A stretch of DNA of 64,000 bases from a bacterium (lineage in GTDB: Bacteria; Babelota; Babeliae; Babelales; Babelaceae), in the NCBI GenBank assembly GCA_023428375.1, contig JAEYYR010000001.1:248001-312000 (forward strand), given 5' to 3'. Positions 49,536-57,939 of the stretch are shown piece after piece; the stretch's first letter is position 1; each line of letters opens with the position of its first letter. Made by a program: the position numbers and the translations under genes. The notes beneath the pieces are model-generated. The model was not told the DNA's origin. It searched no databases and saw only the letters and a program-made list of their open reading frames with translations.

Positions 49536-49946
49536 TCACTCAGAATGCATGCTGCAATGCAAAAGATATGAATCTAAAATAAAAGCAGCTGCTCGTGCAT
49601 GGGATTTTATTTTTTCTTCTTTGGAAAATCCTTTTTGTAACGTCGAAGCGCGCTGACTACTCAACCGTTCATCCCACTGAATCCACTTTTTTTGCGGCCA
49701 CTCTTGTTTTAGTTCATTAAATTGTTCTTTGATTTTTAGAGTTTGCGCACTCTCCGTACCATGCATGGTACGGGGATATCCAACAACCACAGTATCAATA
49801 TCTTCTATATCAAATAATTTTTTTAGTTGTTCTTTAAATTCGGCCAACGGGGACGTTGCGTACGGTTTTGCAAGAATACGGGTACTATCCGACAAGGCAA
49901 TACCGACCCATTGGTCGCCTAAATCCAGTGCTGCTATTTTCGCCAT
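49536..49946 (-). CDS. ruvX: YqgF/RuvX-family nuclease
   Basis: 136 residues, RNase H-like fold. YqgF acts in 16S rRNA 5' processing and has been proposed as a Holliday-junction nuclease. Seen: ALDLGDQWVGIALSD with the first Asp, VVGYPRTMHGTES and WDERLSSQRA with the acidic pair. The last motif reads SHARAAAFILDSYL, so the usual fourth acidic residue (D-x-x-x-A-A) is His. It may still bind metal or may be weakened. Divergent from the symporter pair. Confidence 0.9.
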   Translation of the reverse strand: MAKIAALDLGDQWVGIALSDSTRILAKPYATSPLAEFKEQLKKLFDIEDIDTVVVGYPRTMHGTESAQTLKIKEQFNELKQEWPQKKWIQWDERLSSQRASTLQKGFSKEEKIKSHARAAAFILDSYLLHCSMHSE

Positions 49947-50016
49947 GGTTTGCTTTCTTGGTCAAAGTTTCATATGATTTTGTAATACTACGTCAATTTT
50001 ACTATTAAGGGAACGT

Positions 50017-51357
50017 ATGAATATTAATGCTTTAGATGAAATCGTAAAAGCAACGACTGACTTTCTTTGGGGCTGGCCATTAGTGATTTTTGTAATCGCA
50101 TCAGGGTTGATTATGACCATTGCATTACATGGCGTGCAGTTCCGTTATTTCTTTAGAGCGTGGAAATATGTTTTATTCCCCGAAAAAACATCTAATCAAG
50201 GCGAATATATTAGCCCATTACAGGCATTTGTTAATACATTGAGCGCTTCCGTTGGTAATGGTAGCACCGCTGGAATGGCTACCGCAATGTTCCAAGGTGG
50301 ACCTGGAGCGGCGTTTTGGATATTTGTACTTGGTTTTTTAAATATGGCTATTCGTTATGCCGAAGTGTATGCAAGTACTCATTTTGTTGATCAAACACCA
50401 CAAGGTTTGCGTGGTGGACCAATGCGTTATATTCAACGCGTTCCTGGCGGTTCAGTCCTTGCGTATGCCTATGCCTTTTTCTGTTTGATGCTGGCATTTA
50501 TCACCGGTAACGCAATGCAATGTAACTCAATGCGTCTTGGCATTGAAAAAATGACCTGCGCTAATCCATATGTTATCGCAATGTTTATGTTTGGCTTCTT
50601 GCTTTACATCATGCTCGGTGGCGCTCAGCGTATCATCAAAGTATCGGATAGAATTGTACCGGTAAAAGTGGGCCTATTCTTTATTGCTACATTCGTTGTG
50701 CTCGTGTACCACTATGCAAGCATTATTGATGCATTACGTTTAATCGTTACCAGTGCATTTACTCCACAAGCGGTTGCTGGCGCGTTGACAGGATGGACGG
50801 TTCAAAATGCTATTCGTTTTGGTATTTCTCGCACCCTTAATGCAACAGAAGCTGGTCTTGGCAGCGCCGCAATTTTATATGGTTCAACGGCAAGCAAACA
50901 CCCAGTACGCAGCGCAATTATGTCTATGGCTTCAATCTTCATTAGCAACCATTTAGTATGCTTTATGTTGATGTTAGTATTTGTTGTTTCTGGTGTTTAT
51001 AACAGTGGACTTACCAGCACTCCATTAACTATTGCAGCTTATACGAGCGTATTTGGTGAATTTGGTGGATGGGTTGTAACCTTCTTATCTATCACATTTG
51101 GTATGGGTGTACTTGTCGCTTATGCATACATCGGACGTGAATGCTGGATGTTCTTAACTCACGGCAAAATGGAATGGCTCTATACGGCAATTTATTGCGG
51201 TATGGCTGCATTTGGTGCGTTAAGCAAGGTAAACTTAATCTGGAACTTAACTGATTTAATCAATGCTGGTCTTATTACGATTAACCTTTATGCGTTATTA
51301 GTTCTTTTACCAGAAATTCGAAAAGGCCTACAAGCATATATGAATGCACAGGCATAA
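50017..51357 (+). CDS. Sodium:alanine symporter family protein, copy 1
   Basis: 446 residues, about eleven TM segments, AGCS family. The signature around LSASVGNGSTAGMATAMFQGGPGAAFW and the later NATEAGLGSAAILYGS match Na+/amino-acid (alanine/glycine) symporters. It imports amino acids, likely from the host or medium. AAGGGAA precedes the ATG. It is directly followed by copy 2 with the stop/start overlapping or adjacent, implying tandem duplication. Confidence 0.93.
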   Translation: MNINALDEIVKATTDFLWGWPLVIFVIASGLIMTIALHGVQFRYFFRAWKYVLFPEKTSNQGEYISPLQAFVNTLSASVGNGSTAGMATAMFQGGPGAAFWIFVLGFLNMAIRYAEVYASTHFVDQTPQGLRGGPMRYIQRVPGGSVLAYAYAFFCLMLAFITGNAMQCNSMRLGIEKMTCANPYVIAMFMFGFLLYIMLGGAQRIIKVSDRIVPVKVGLFFIATFVVLVYHYASIIDALRLIVTSAFTPQAVAGALTGWTVQNAIRFGISRTLNATEAGLGSAAILYGSTASKHPVRSAIMSMASIFISNHLVCFMLMLVFVVSGVYNSGLTSTPLTIAAYTSVFGEFGGWVVTFLSITFGMGVLVAYAYIGRECWMFLTHGKMEWLYTAIYCGMAAFGALSKVNLIWNLTDLINAGLITINLYALLVLLPEIRKGLQAYMNAQA

Positions 51358-51358
51358 T

Positions 51359-52669
51359 ATGATTCTTGATTCTATTGCAGAATTTATTTGGGGCTGGCCT
51401 TTGGTCAGCCTCGTTATTATTGCAAATCTCATAGCTACTATTTCGTTACGCGGTATTCAATTTCGTTATTTTTTTAGTTCTTGGCAGTACCTGCGATTCA
51501 CACATACTGCTCAAAAAGAAAATTATATTTCTCCCTTTCAAGCTTTCTTAAATACATTAAGTGCTTCTTTAGGTAATGGCAGCGCTGCGGGTATGGCTAC
51601 CGCTTTATATTCAGGCGGTCCGGGTGTTGTTTTCTGGATATTTATTAATGGTTTTTTAGGAATGGCATTACGATTTGCCGAAGTATTTTTAAGCACCACG
51701 GTCATTGATTCAACGGGCGCTGGTATGTTTCGCGGTGGTCCTATGGTATTCCTGCATCATGTACCCGGACGTAGGTTTTTGCCAATGCTCTACGCTATTG
51801 CAACGTTGTTTGTCAGCATTGCTGCTGGTAGTGGCATGCAAGCAAACTCGATCACCATCAGCGTTAATCGCTTAACCGGCGTTGATCATCTTGTATGTGG
51901 ATTAATTGCGCTCATTATTGTTGCTTATGTTTTATCAGGCGGCGCTCAACGTATTATGCGTTTTTCAGAAACCATTATTCCCGTAAAAGTTTTACTCTTT
52001 TTTACAGCTACAACCATAGTATTTTTATTCCATATTCATAAATTTATTGCAGCCATTCAAATCGTTCTTGAACATGCATTCACCAGCCAAGCAATGCTTG
52101 GTGTTGCACAAGGCTACACGGTAAAACAAGCGTTGCGTTATGGCATTTCGCGATCGGTCAGCGCAACTGAAGCTGGCCTTGGCACTGCAGGTATTTTCTT
52201 TGGATCAACACAAAACCCAAATCCTTGGCGCAGTTCATGTATGTCGATGATTTCACTTTTTATTAGCAATCATTTGGTATGTTGCCTTTTATTGCTCTTA
52301 TTTATTATGACTGGCGTGTGGAATTCTGGTCTCACAAGCACTGCCATGACCTGTGCCGCTTACGAAACTGTGTTTGGTACCTTTGGCAGTCTATTAATAA
52401 CTTTTTTGAGTATGGTATTCGGATTGGGCGTTTTAGTAGCCTATGCATTTATAGGTCGTGAATGCTGGCTCTTTCTTTTTGGGCCGCAATTCATATGGAT
52501 TTATAATGCAGCCTATTGCATGATGGCAGGAATCGGAGCCGTTATGCCAGTGCACACCATTTGGGCAGCCGTTGACATTGGTAATGCTTGCATGATGTTT
52601 CTTAATATGTACGGCATCATGATGTTATTGCCGTCAATTATGTCACAAATATCAAAAGAAACTGCTTAA
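51359..52669 (+). CDS. Sodium:alanine symporter family protein, copy 2
   Basis: 436 residues from the ATG at 51359, which aligns with the start of copy 1 (AEFIWGWPLV versus TDFLWGWPLV); an ATG at 51344 inside copy 1 is possible. It shares LSASLGNGSAAGMATALYSGGPG and SATEAGLGTAGIFFGS with copy 1. Differences cluster in loops and substrate-facing helices, so specificity may have diverged. Co-transcribed with copy 1. Confidence 0.92.
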   Translation: MILDSIAEFIWGWPLVSLVIIANLIATISLRGIQFRYFFSSWQYLRFTHTAQKENYISPFQAFLNTLSASLGNGSAAGMATALYSGGPGVVFWIFINGFLGMALRFAEVFLSTTVIDSTGAGMFRGGPMVFLHHVPGRRFLPMLYAIATLFVSIAAGSGMQANSITISVNRLTGVDHLVCGLIALIIVAYVLSGGAQRIMRFSETIIPVKVLLFFTATTIVFLFHIHKFIAAIQIVLEHAFTSQAMLGVAQGYTVKQALRYGISRSVSATEAGLGTAGIFFGSTQNPNPWRSSCMSMISLFISNHLVCCLLLLLFIMTGVWNSGLTSTAMTCAAYETVFGTFGSLLITFLSMVFGLGVLVAYAFIGRECWLFLFGPQFIWIYNAAYCMMAGIGAVMPVHTIWAAVDIGNACMMFLNMYGIMMLLPSIMSQISKETA

Positions 52670-52734
52670 CTCTATAGTTATTTAATTAAATAGATCGTAT
52701 AGTATATAAAGTGCTTAAATAAAGGAATATTTCA

Positions 52735-53058
52735 ATGTTAAGATCAATTTTAGTATCATTATTTTTTGTAGCGAGCATGAACAACGCGGCATTTTTGGGA
52801 AAAAATATTGCATGCGTAGCATTTACATTGCCATCTCTAGTAATGTACATCTGCAAAACTGAACATGAAAAAAATGAACGTCAGTATAAACATTTTAAAA
52901 ATATGTTATCTGAGTTCAATTTACCTACAGATTTATATGCGAGCAACAGTAATCCATTCATCCAGAATTATGCTTCATTTATTTTAAAAAGCGCTCATTT
53001 AGAAGCTACAGCCAAAGCAAAAAAAGATTTTTGGGGCAAAAATACTACACAAGAATAA
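52735..53058 (+). CDS. Small exported protein, unknown
   Basis: 107 residues, with AAGGAA seven bases before the ATG. N-terminal hydrophobic segments at 1-19 and 24-42 (two close TM helices or signal plus TM), then a helical, charged tail. It follows the symporters by 65 bp and precedes murE by 25 bp on the same strand. Function unknown. Confidence 0.65.
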   Translation: MLRSILVSLFFVASMNNAAFLGKNIACVAFTLPSLVMYICKTEHEKNERQYKHFKNMLSEFNLPTDLYASNSNPFIQNYASFILKSAHLEATAKAKKDFWGKNTTQE

Positions 53059-53083
53059 GCATTACTTTTCGTAAAATAAACCT

Positions 53084-54469
53084 ATGATTTTTCCTCAAAT
53101 ATTTCATGTCACTTCTCACACTGATCATGTCGGACAAGGCACTACCTTTGTTGTTGTTGCGGGCATGAAAGAACATGGTGAAAAATACATACCAGTAGCG
53201 CTTGAAAAAGGCGCCGGTACCATTGTTATTGAGAAGACGTGTGAACTCTCTGCAGAAATTAACGAGAAAATCAAAAAATATAATGCTGTAGTGATTCGCG
53301 TTGAAAACGCGAGAAAAGCATTGGCTGAATTAAGTGCTCAAGCTTATAATTACCCTGCAAAAAAACTCAAAATTATTGGTATTACCGCTACAAAAGGTAA
53401 AACAACCACAACGTTTTTAACTGAGCATGCACTCGCTCAAGCTGGTTACAAAACCGCAATGCTGAGCAGTGTACATAATAAAATTGGCACAACTATTCTT
53501 CCAACGACGCTGACAACGCGTCAACCTGATTATTTACATGCATTTTTTGCAGAATGTGTAAAACAAAACGTGGAATATGTCGTCATGGAAGTTGCCGCTC
53601 AGGCAATGAGTTTATATCGCGTGCATGGTATTGAATTTGATGCAGTGATTTTCATGAACTTTGCCCAAGAACATGCTGAGTTTTATGCAAGTTATGACGA
53701 TTATTTTATTGCAAAAGCATCCATTATTAAGTACGCTAAGCCTAACGCGCCAGTTATTTTGTGTAAAAACGATGCACGCATAGCGTCATTGGCGTCACAT
53801 ACGTCCAATCCTGTCATCTATGAACAGCCAACTCCTGATGATACGCACGACTCCTTAAAAGGTATTAATGTCAGACATCATGATATATGGTATCAATGTT
53901 CTGCTTTATGTGGCAATTATAACGCAAGTAATATGATCGCTGCATTAGAAATACTTAAAGCACTTAATATCCAAGCATTCCCTCATATTTTTGAAAATTT
54001 TGCAGGCGTTCCAGGCAGACTCACTAAATATGTTCTTCCTAACGGAGCTACGGCATTTTTAGACTATGCGCACAATCCATCCTCGTACCAAGCGCTCTTA
54101 TCCACTTTGAGAAATTACACGAATGATTTAATTGTAGTGTTTGGTTGTGGTGGCGGAAAAGATCCGCTTAAACGACCAGTAATGGGCTCCATAGCCGCTC
54201 AATATGCAAACAAGCTTATAATTACTTCTGACAATCCACGTTATGAAGATCCAGCAATCATTGTTGGCGATATTCTAAAGGGCATTTTGCAAGAAGATAT
54301 GACTAAAGTTTATTGTGAACTTAATCGCTCTAAAGCTATTCAAAAAGCCTATGAAATCAGTTGCAATGAAAGCATTATTGCAATTCTTGGAAAAGGACTT
54401 GAAGAATATCAAGAAATCATGGGAATTAAACATTATTATTGCGACGCACACGAAGTTGCTGCTTTATAA
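53084..54469 (+). CDS. murE: UDP-MurNAc-tripeptide synthetase MurE (DAP type)
   Basis: Adds the third amino acid to the peptidoglycan stem peptide. P-loop GITATKGKTTTT, LTTRQPDYLHAF, and the specificity motif SDNPRYEDP: DNPR marks meso-diaminopimelate as substrate. 461 residues, slightly short. The final GKGLEEYQEI segment is also typical. No other mur gene is in the window. No Shine-Dalgarno is apparent. It suggests that at least part of peptidoglycan synthesis persists. Confidence 0.95.
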   Translation: MIFPQIFHVTSHTDHVGQGTTFVVVAGMKEHGEKYIPVALEKGAGTIVIEKTCELSAEINEKIKKYNAVVIRVENARKALAELSAQAYNYPAKKLKIIGITATKGKTTTTFLTEHALAQAGYKTAMLSSVHNKIGTTILPTTLTTRQPDYLHAFFAECVKQNVEYVVMEVAAQAMSLYRVHGIEFDAVIFMNFAQEHAEFYASYDDYFIAKASIIKYAKPNAPVILCKNDARIASLASHTSNPVIYEQPTPDDTHDSLKGINVRHHDIWYQCSALCGNYNASNMIAALEILKALNIQAFPHIFENFAGVPGRLTKYVLPNGATAFLDYAHNPSSYQALLSTLRNYTNDLIVVFGCGGGKDPLKRPVMGSIAAQYANKLIITSDNPRYEDPAIIVGDILKGILQEDMTKVYCELNRSKAIQKAYEISCNESIIAILGKGLEEYQEIMGIKHYYCDAHEVAAL

Positions 54470-54507
54470 AAATTCCCACTTTTGCAGCCTTGTTCTAACT
54501 TCCCTTG

Positions 54508-54513
54508 TATAAT
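54508..54513 (+). promoter_or_regulatory. Candidate -10 element TATAAT ahead of the phospholipase gene
   Basis: Exact TATAAT preceded directly by TG, 46 bp upstream of the ATG at 54560, with a poor -35. A start near 54520 would give a leader of about 40 bases consisting mostly of the hairpin at 54534-54556. Confidence 0.4.
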
Positions 54514-54533
54514 CTTACTACGCAACATTAAAA

Positions 54534-54556
54534 TACCCTCTATATACAGAGGGGTA
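54534..54556 (+). promoter_or_regulatory. Leader hairpin burying the Shine-Dalgarno of the phospholipase gene
   Basis: TACCCTCT (54534-54541) pairs with AGAGGGGTA (54548-54556) with one bulged G around ATATAC. The ribosome-binding site AGAGGGG is wholly within the stem, and the ATG follows three bases later. Confidence 0.55.
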
Positions 54557-54559
54557 CGT

Positions 54560-56707
54560 ATGTTCGCTTGGATTCTTTTATTATTCTTTACGGCATTTCA
54601 ACTCTTTTCTATAAGCACTGAAGATGCACAAAATCAAGTGCAAAAGGCGCGGGATAAAGTTGAAACCATTCAAAAAGAAATCGATAACGCTCATAAGAAA
54701 ATCGATAGAGTAAAAAAAGAATACTACGATTTACCAAAGATTAGTGTTACGGGCAAATCACAAGCAAGTGAGGGTCCTTCATTTGCGTTAAAAATTAGCT
54801 CTCTTGAAACAGAAAAAGCAGCATTAAAAGCAGCAAAAGTTTCCGCTGATGGTGTTTTAAAAGCCGCTATCGAAACATTAAAAACAACTACTGTTGCTAG
54901 CGAAGAAATAGCATCACCGATAATCACTATTGAAAACAAAACACCTATAGATCTGTATTGTGCCGTATATTACTCAAAAATTACGAGTAAAAAAAATTCT
55001 GAGATTCAATTTTTACCTGCAGGTAAACGCATAAAAGTTGATCGTCCGCCATTAAAAAGCGGTTACGATAGGCAGGTATATTTTAGTATCAATAAAGAAG
55101 CTTTGACCGAAGAACTCAGTCGGGGCGAATCAGATCTTGTTCCTAATTTTAATATTGGATACACCCAAGGAGATACCTACCTTATAGTTTTTCTTGATGG
55201 TATTTTCAAGGGATATAATATCCTCGATAAAGCATTGCAACCCGTATTACAAAAAATTGAAGGTTCACTTCAAAAATTTAGCGATACCATGCGAAAACCA
55301 CTCCGTAATCAATACAAAAATCCCAATAAAAAGAAAAAAGCTTCTGTACGGGCAAGCGCGAATCTTTCTCCTGAAGAACAAGCGTATCTTTCAAAACGCT
55401 CAACGCAAACCATACAAGCATTAAATGCATTAACGGGAGAATCAATCACGTCTGACTCGCTACCACGAATTGCCATTTGTTGTAGTGGTGGTGGTTATCG
55501 CGCTATGACCTGCGCTCTAGGCTCACTCATTGGTCTAGAAAAAAGCGGATTATTAAATGCAGTAAGTTATATGGCGGGATTATCTGGATCAACCTGGACA
55601 ATTGCTCCATGGATCAGCATGGGAAATTCATTACAAGAATTTAGAGAACAATTAATCCCTCGCATCAATAAAAATTTGTCAGAAGATGTAAATACTCTGC
55701 AATTACTTGATACATTATGGAAAAAATTCGTTTTTGATGAACCACTATCAACTATAGATGTATATGGTGGATTTCTCGGCAATCGTTTGTTGCGCATGCC
55801 TAAAAAAAATCCGTACAAAATTACCCTTGCACAACAACAAGCACGTATCAATAACGGAACATTACCCTTGCCCATTTATACGGCTATTGCTACAAAAGAT
55901 CCCTATGAATGGCTCGAATTCACACCCTTTGAAGTTGGCAGCAATTATCTTGGTGGTTTTATTCCAACATGGGCATTCGGATGTGAATTTAAAAATGGCA
56001 CCTTAATCGATGTGGTACCTGAGCAGCATTTAGGCTTTTGTATGGGGATCTGGGGCTCTGCATTTTCCGCAAATATTAAAGAAACGTATGATGCCTATAA
56101 GGATAAAATCGATTCAAAAGTATTGCGTGATGCGCTTGATCTTGGCGCTGGCTATGAATATTTTGGTGGCGTACGCATATTACCTGCAAAAATTGCAAAC
56201 CCCTATCTGGGCATGCTTTCTTCATCACGTAGCCAACAGAAAATATTAACGTTAATCGACGCAGGATTAGACTTTAATATTCCAATGCCTCCATTGTTAC
56301 GCACTGAACGCGAAATAGACATTATCATTGTGTTTGATAATTCGTATTATATTCAAAACGCTCCCGCGTTAATTGGTGCTCAAAACTATGCAAAAAAGAA
56401 AAATCTTCCCTTTCCTGCAATAGAAATTAAGGATATTGATAAAAAAGTATGCAGTGTATTTAAAGATGCAACCAATCCACAAACACCTATAATAATTTAT
56501 ATGCCTCTTATCCAAAATGAACATTATTCAAAGAATTTTGATCCTGCAAAATGCATACTAAAAAGCTATTGCGCAACAGAAAATTTCACCTACAATGCAA
56601 AACAAATGATGGAATTAAGTAGCTTAACCGAGTATTCCGTGATAGAATCCGCACCGATCATTATCCGAGAAATAAAAGAATGCATTGAGCGAAAAAAGAA
56701 TGCATAA
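54560..56707 (+). CDS. Secreted cytosolic-type phospholipase A2 (cPLA2)-like protein
   Basis: 715 residues from the ATG at 54560 (AGAGGGG upstream; an ORF extension to 54482 is rejected). Signal at 1-17; coiled coil at 20-55; beta module about 118-220 opening IITIENKTPIDLYC; a Lys-rich linker; then a group IV cPLA2 catalytic domain about 298-700. Residues in register with human cPLA2: oxyanion CSGGGYRAM with Arg314, nucleophile GLSGSTW with Ser342, WLEFTPFEVG, MGIWGSAFS, and the catalytic Asp567 in LIDAGLDFNIPMPP. The family hydrolyses the sn-2 acyl chain of phospholipids or lysophospholipids. It lacks the Ca-binding C2 domain; the beta module takes that position. Likely acts on host membranes (inference). 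Confidence 0.9.
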   Translation: MFAWILLLFFTAFQLFSISTEDAQNQVQKARDKVETIQKEIDNAHKKIDRVKKEYYDLPKISVTGKSQASEGPSFALKISSLETEKAALKAAKVSADGVLKAAIETLKTTTVASEEIASPIITIENKTPIDLYCAVYYSKITSKKNSEIQFLPAGKRIKVDRPPLKSGYDRQVYFSINKEALTEELSRGESDLVPNFNIGYTQGDTYLIVFLDGIFKGYNILDKALQPVLQKIEGSLQKFSDTMRKPLRNQYKNPNKKKKASVRASANLSPEEQAYLSKRSTQTIQALNALTGESITSDSLPRIAICCSGGGYRAMTCALGSLIGLEKSGLLNAVSYMAGLSGSTWTIAPWISMGNSLQEFREQLIPRINKNLSEDVNTLQLLDTLWKKFVFDEPLSTIDVYGGFLGNRLLRMPKKNPYKITLAQQQARINNGTLPLPIYTAIATKDPYEWLEFTPFEVGSNYLGGFIPTWAFGCEFKNGTLIDVVPEQHLGFCMGIWGSAFSANIKETYDAYKDKIDSKVLRDALDLGAGYEYFGGVRILPAKIANPYLGMLSSSRSQQKILTLIDAGLDFNIPMPPLLRTEREIDIIIVFDNSYYIQNAPALIGAQNYAKKKNLPFPAIEIKDIDKKVCSVFKDATNPQTPIIIYMPLIQNEHYSKNFDPAKCILKSYCATENFTYNAKQMMELSSLTEYSVIESAPIIIREIKECIERKKNA

Positions 56708-56764
56708 TATATGGTTTTAATTATATTAATACAAAACAAAACAATTAATTTGGAATTATGATTT

Positions 56765-57241
56765 ATGATTTTTCTTCTCTTAATAATTATCCCTCTATGT
56801 GCCGCAGATAATAACCAAGAGCTTGAATGGCTTAAAAATAAAAAGATTGAGCTTACTAATAGACTAAATAGACTAAAGCTAACACAAGAAAATGCTTATA
56901 ATAAAAAAATGGAAGAAGCATTAAGTGATAGCGATGATGAAACAATTGCTACATTAAATGCTCCGGAAAACTCTTCCAATGGAGACTTCCACAAAGAAAA
57001 AAATCGCATTAAGGACCAATTATCCATAATAAACACCAAGATTAATGCTCTTACGCCCTTAAATAATCCAGTAAAAACTCAAGGATGGTTTGATTGGTGC
57101 AACAGCAAGCCTCTCACCGCTGTGGAGCTTGCTAAATTAAAGGAAGAAAACCAACAATTGAAAAAACAACTTATCCAACAACGCAACAAAATCGCACTTG
57201 CAAAAGAAACTGAGCAGTACGGCAAGAAAAAAGACTACTAA
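56765..57241 (+). CDS. Secreted coiled-coil protein
   Basis: 158 residues with signal at 1-13 (IFLLLIIIPLCA). The mature part is almost wholly coiled coil (WLKNKKIELTNRLNRLKL, then LAKLKEENQQLKKQLIQQ), interrupted by an acidic loop (SDSDDE) and a short QGWFDWCN segment. Likely a structural or adaptor protein, possibly of the preceding phospholipase, which also opens with a coiled coil. No Shine-Dalgarno is visible; an out-of-frame ATG lies 7 bases upstream. Confidence 0.7.
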   Translation: MIFLLLIIIPLCAADNNQELEWLKNKKIELTNRLNRLKLTQENAYNKKMEEALSDSDDETIATLNAPENSSNGDFHKEKNRIKDQLSIINTKINALTPLNNPVKTQGWFDWCNSKPLTAVELAKLKEENQQLKKQLIQQRNKIALAKETEQYGKKKDY

Positions 57242-57246
57242 AATCC

Positions 57247-57265
57247 AGGGGCGCAAATCGCCCCT
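57247..57265. terminator. Hairpin between convergent genes
   Basis: AGGGGCG (57247-57253) pairs with CGCCCCT (57259-57265) around CAAAT, followed by CTTTAAT. It separates 56765-57241 (+) from 57268-57759 (-). Confidence 0.8.
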
Positions 57266-57267
57266 CT

Positions 57268-57759
57268 TTAATATTTTGTATTAAAAAAACGATTAACAAC
57301 CACAAGATTGCTTCCTGTATCTCTAATAGTTTCGTCTTTATGACCAACTGTTTTCTTTACTCTGAATTTACCCTGCTCAGGAAGAAACACATCAAAAAAT
57401 CCATCATCTAGATTTCCGGTTTGCCTTGATTTACAACCAGCAAGATACTCTACATCTTCTCCATTCTTTTCGAAAATAAAAATTTTATCCGCGTCATCAA
57501 CATAACATCCACTTCCTAAAGGGCCTGCTGAACCCTTGCGCTTTGAACCTTCAATGGTCTCGACTTTTATGCCACGCCAGGTCCAAAGTTTTGTATCAAT
57601 TTCATTACGTTTGCCAGGTTTTACCGTAAATTCAAAATTTTTCTTTCTAAGTACGGTATCAACTACTACTTTGATTTCCTGGTTTGTGTGATTTCGAACT
57701 TTAATTTTATAAGCCTGACACACTTGTAGACTTATTAGACATACTAAGAATCTGTTCAT
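57268..57759 (-). CDS. Secreted beta-rich protein (YKI-x-V-x-N family)
   Basis: 163 residues from the ATG at 57759 (GGGGAG five bases upstream). Signal at 1-16 (FLVCLISLQVCQA), then AYKIKVRNHTNQEIKVVV, the opening shared with 24152-24769. The mature part is beta-rich, with Cys near 82 and 107 and repeated KR/RK pairs. A secreted beta-sandwich is likely; no catalytic residues are seen. Divergent from hppA. Confidence 0.7.
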   Translation of the reverse strand: MNRFLVCLISLQVCQAYKIKVRNHTNQEIKVVVDTVLRKKNFEFTVKPGKRNEIDTKLWTWRGIKVETIEGSKRKGSAGPLGSGCYVDDADKIFIFEKNGEDVEYLAGCKSRQTGNLDDGFFDVFLPEQGKFRVKKTVGHKDETIRDTGSNLVVVNRFFNTKY

Positions 57760-57939
57760 CATAACTCCCCTATTGTCAGATAATGGTAACAAATCGAACG
57801 ATTATTCAACAAGAATCATTAATCTTCAATTAAAAACTATTATTTTTAAGGTCTGGCTGCATACATCAATCTTTACAAAACAGCCCTATATTGTACGATT
57901 AACGTATTTATGCAGTCCGTATAAACAAAAGGATACTCT

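Noticed and set aside
54482..54559. Upstream extension of the phospholipase gene
   Set aside because: Lies over the promoter-like TATAAT and hairpin, and the signal peptide begins at 54560 after AGAGGGG.
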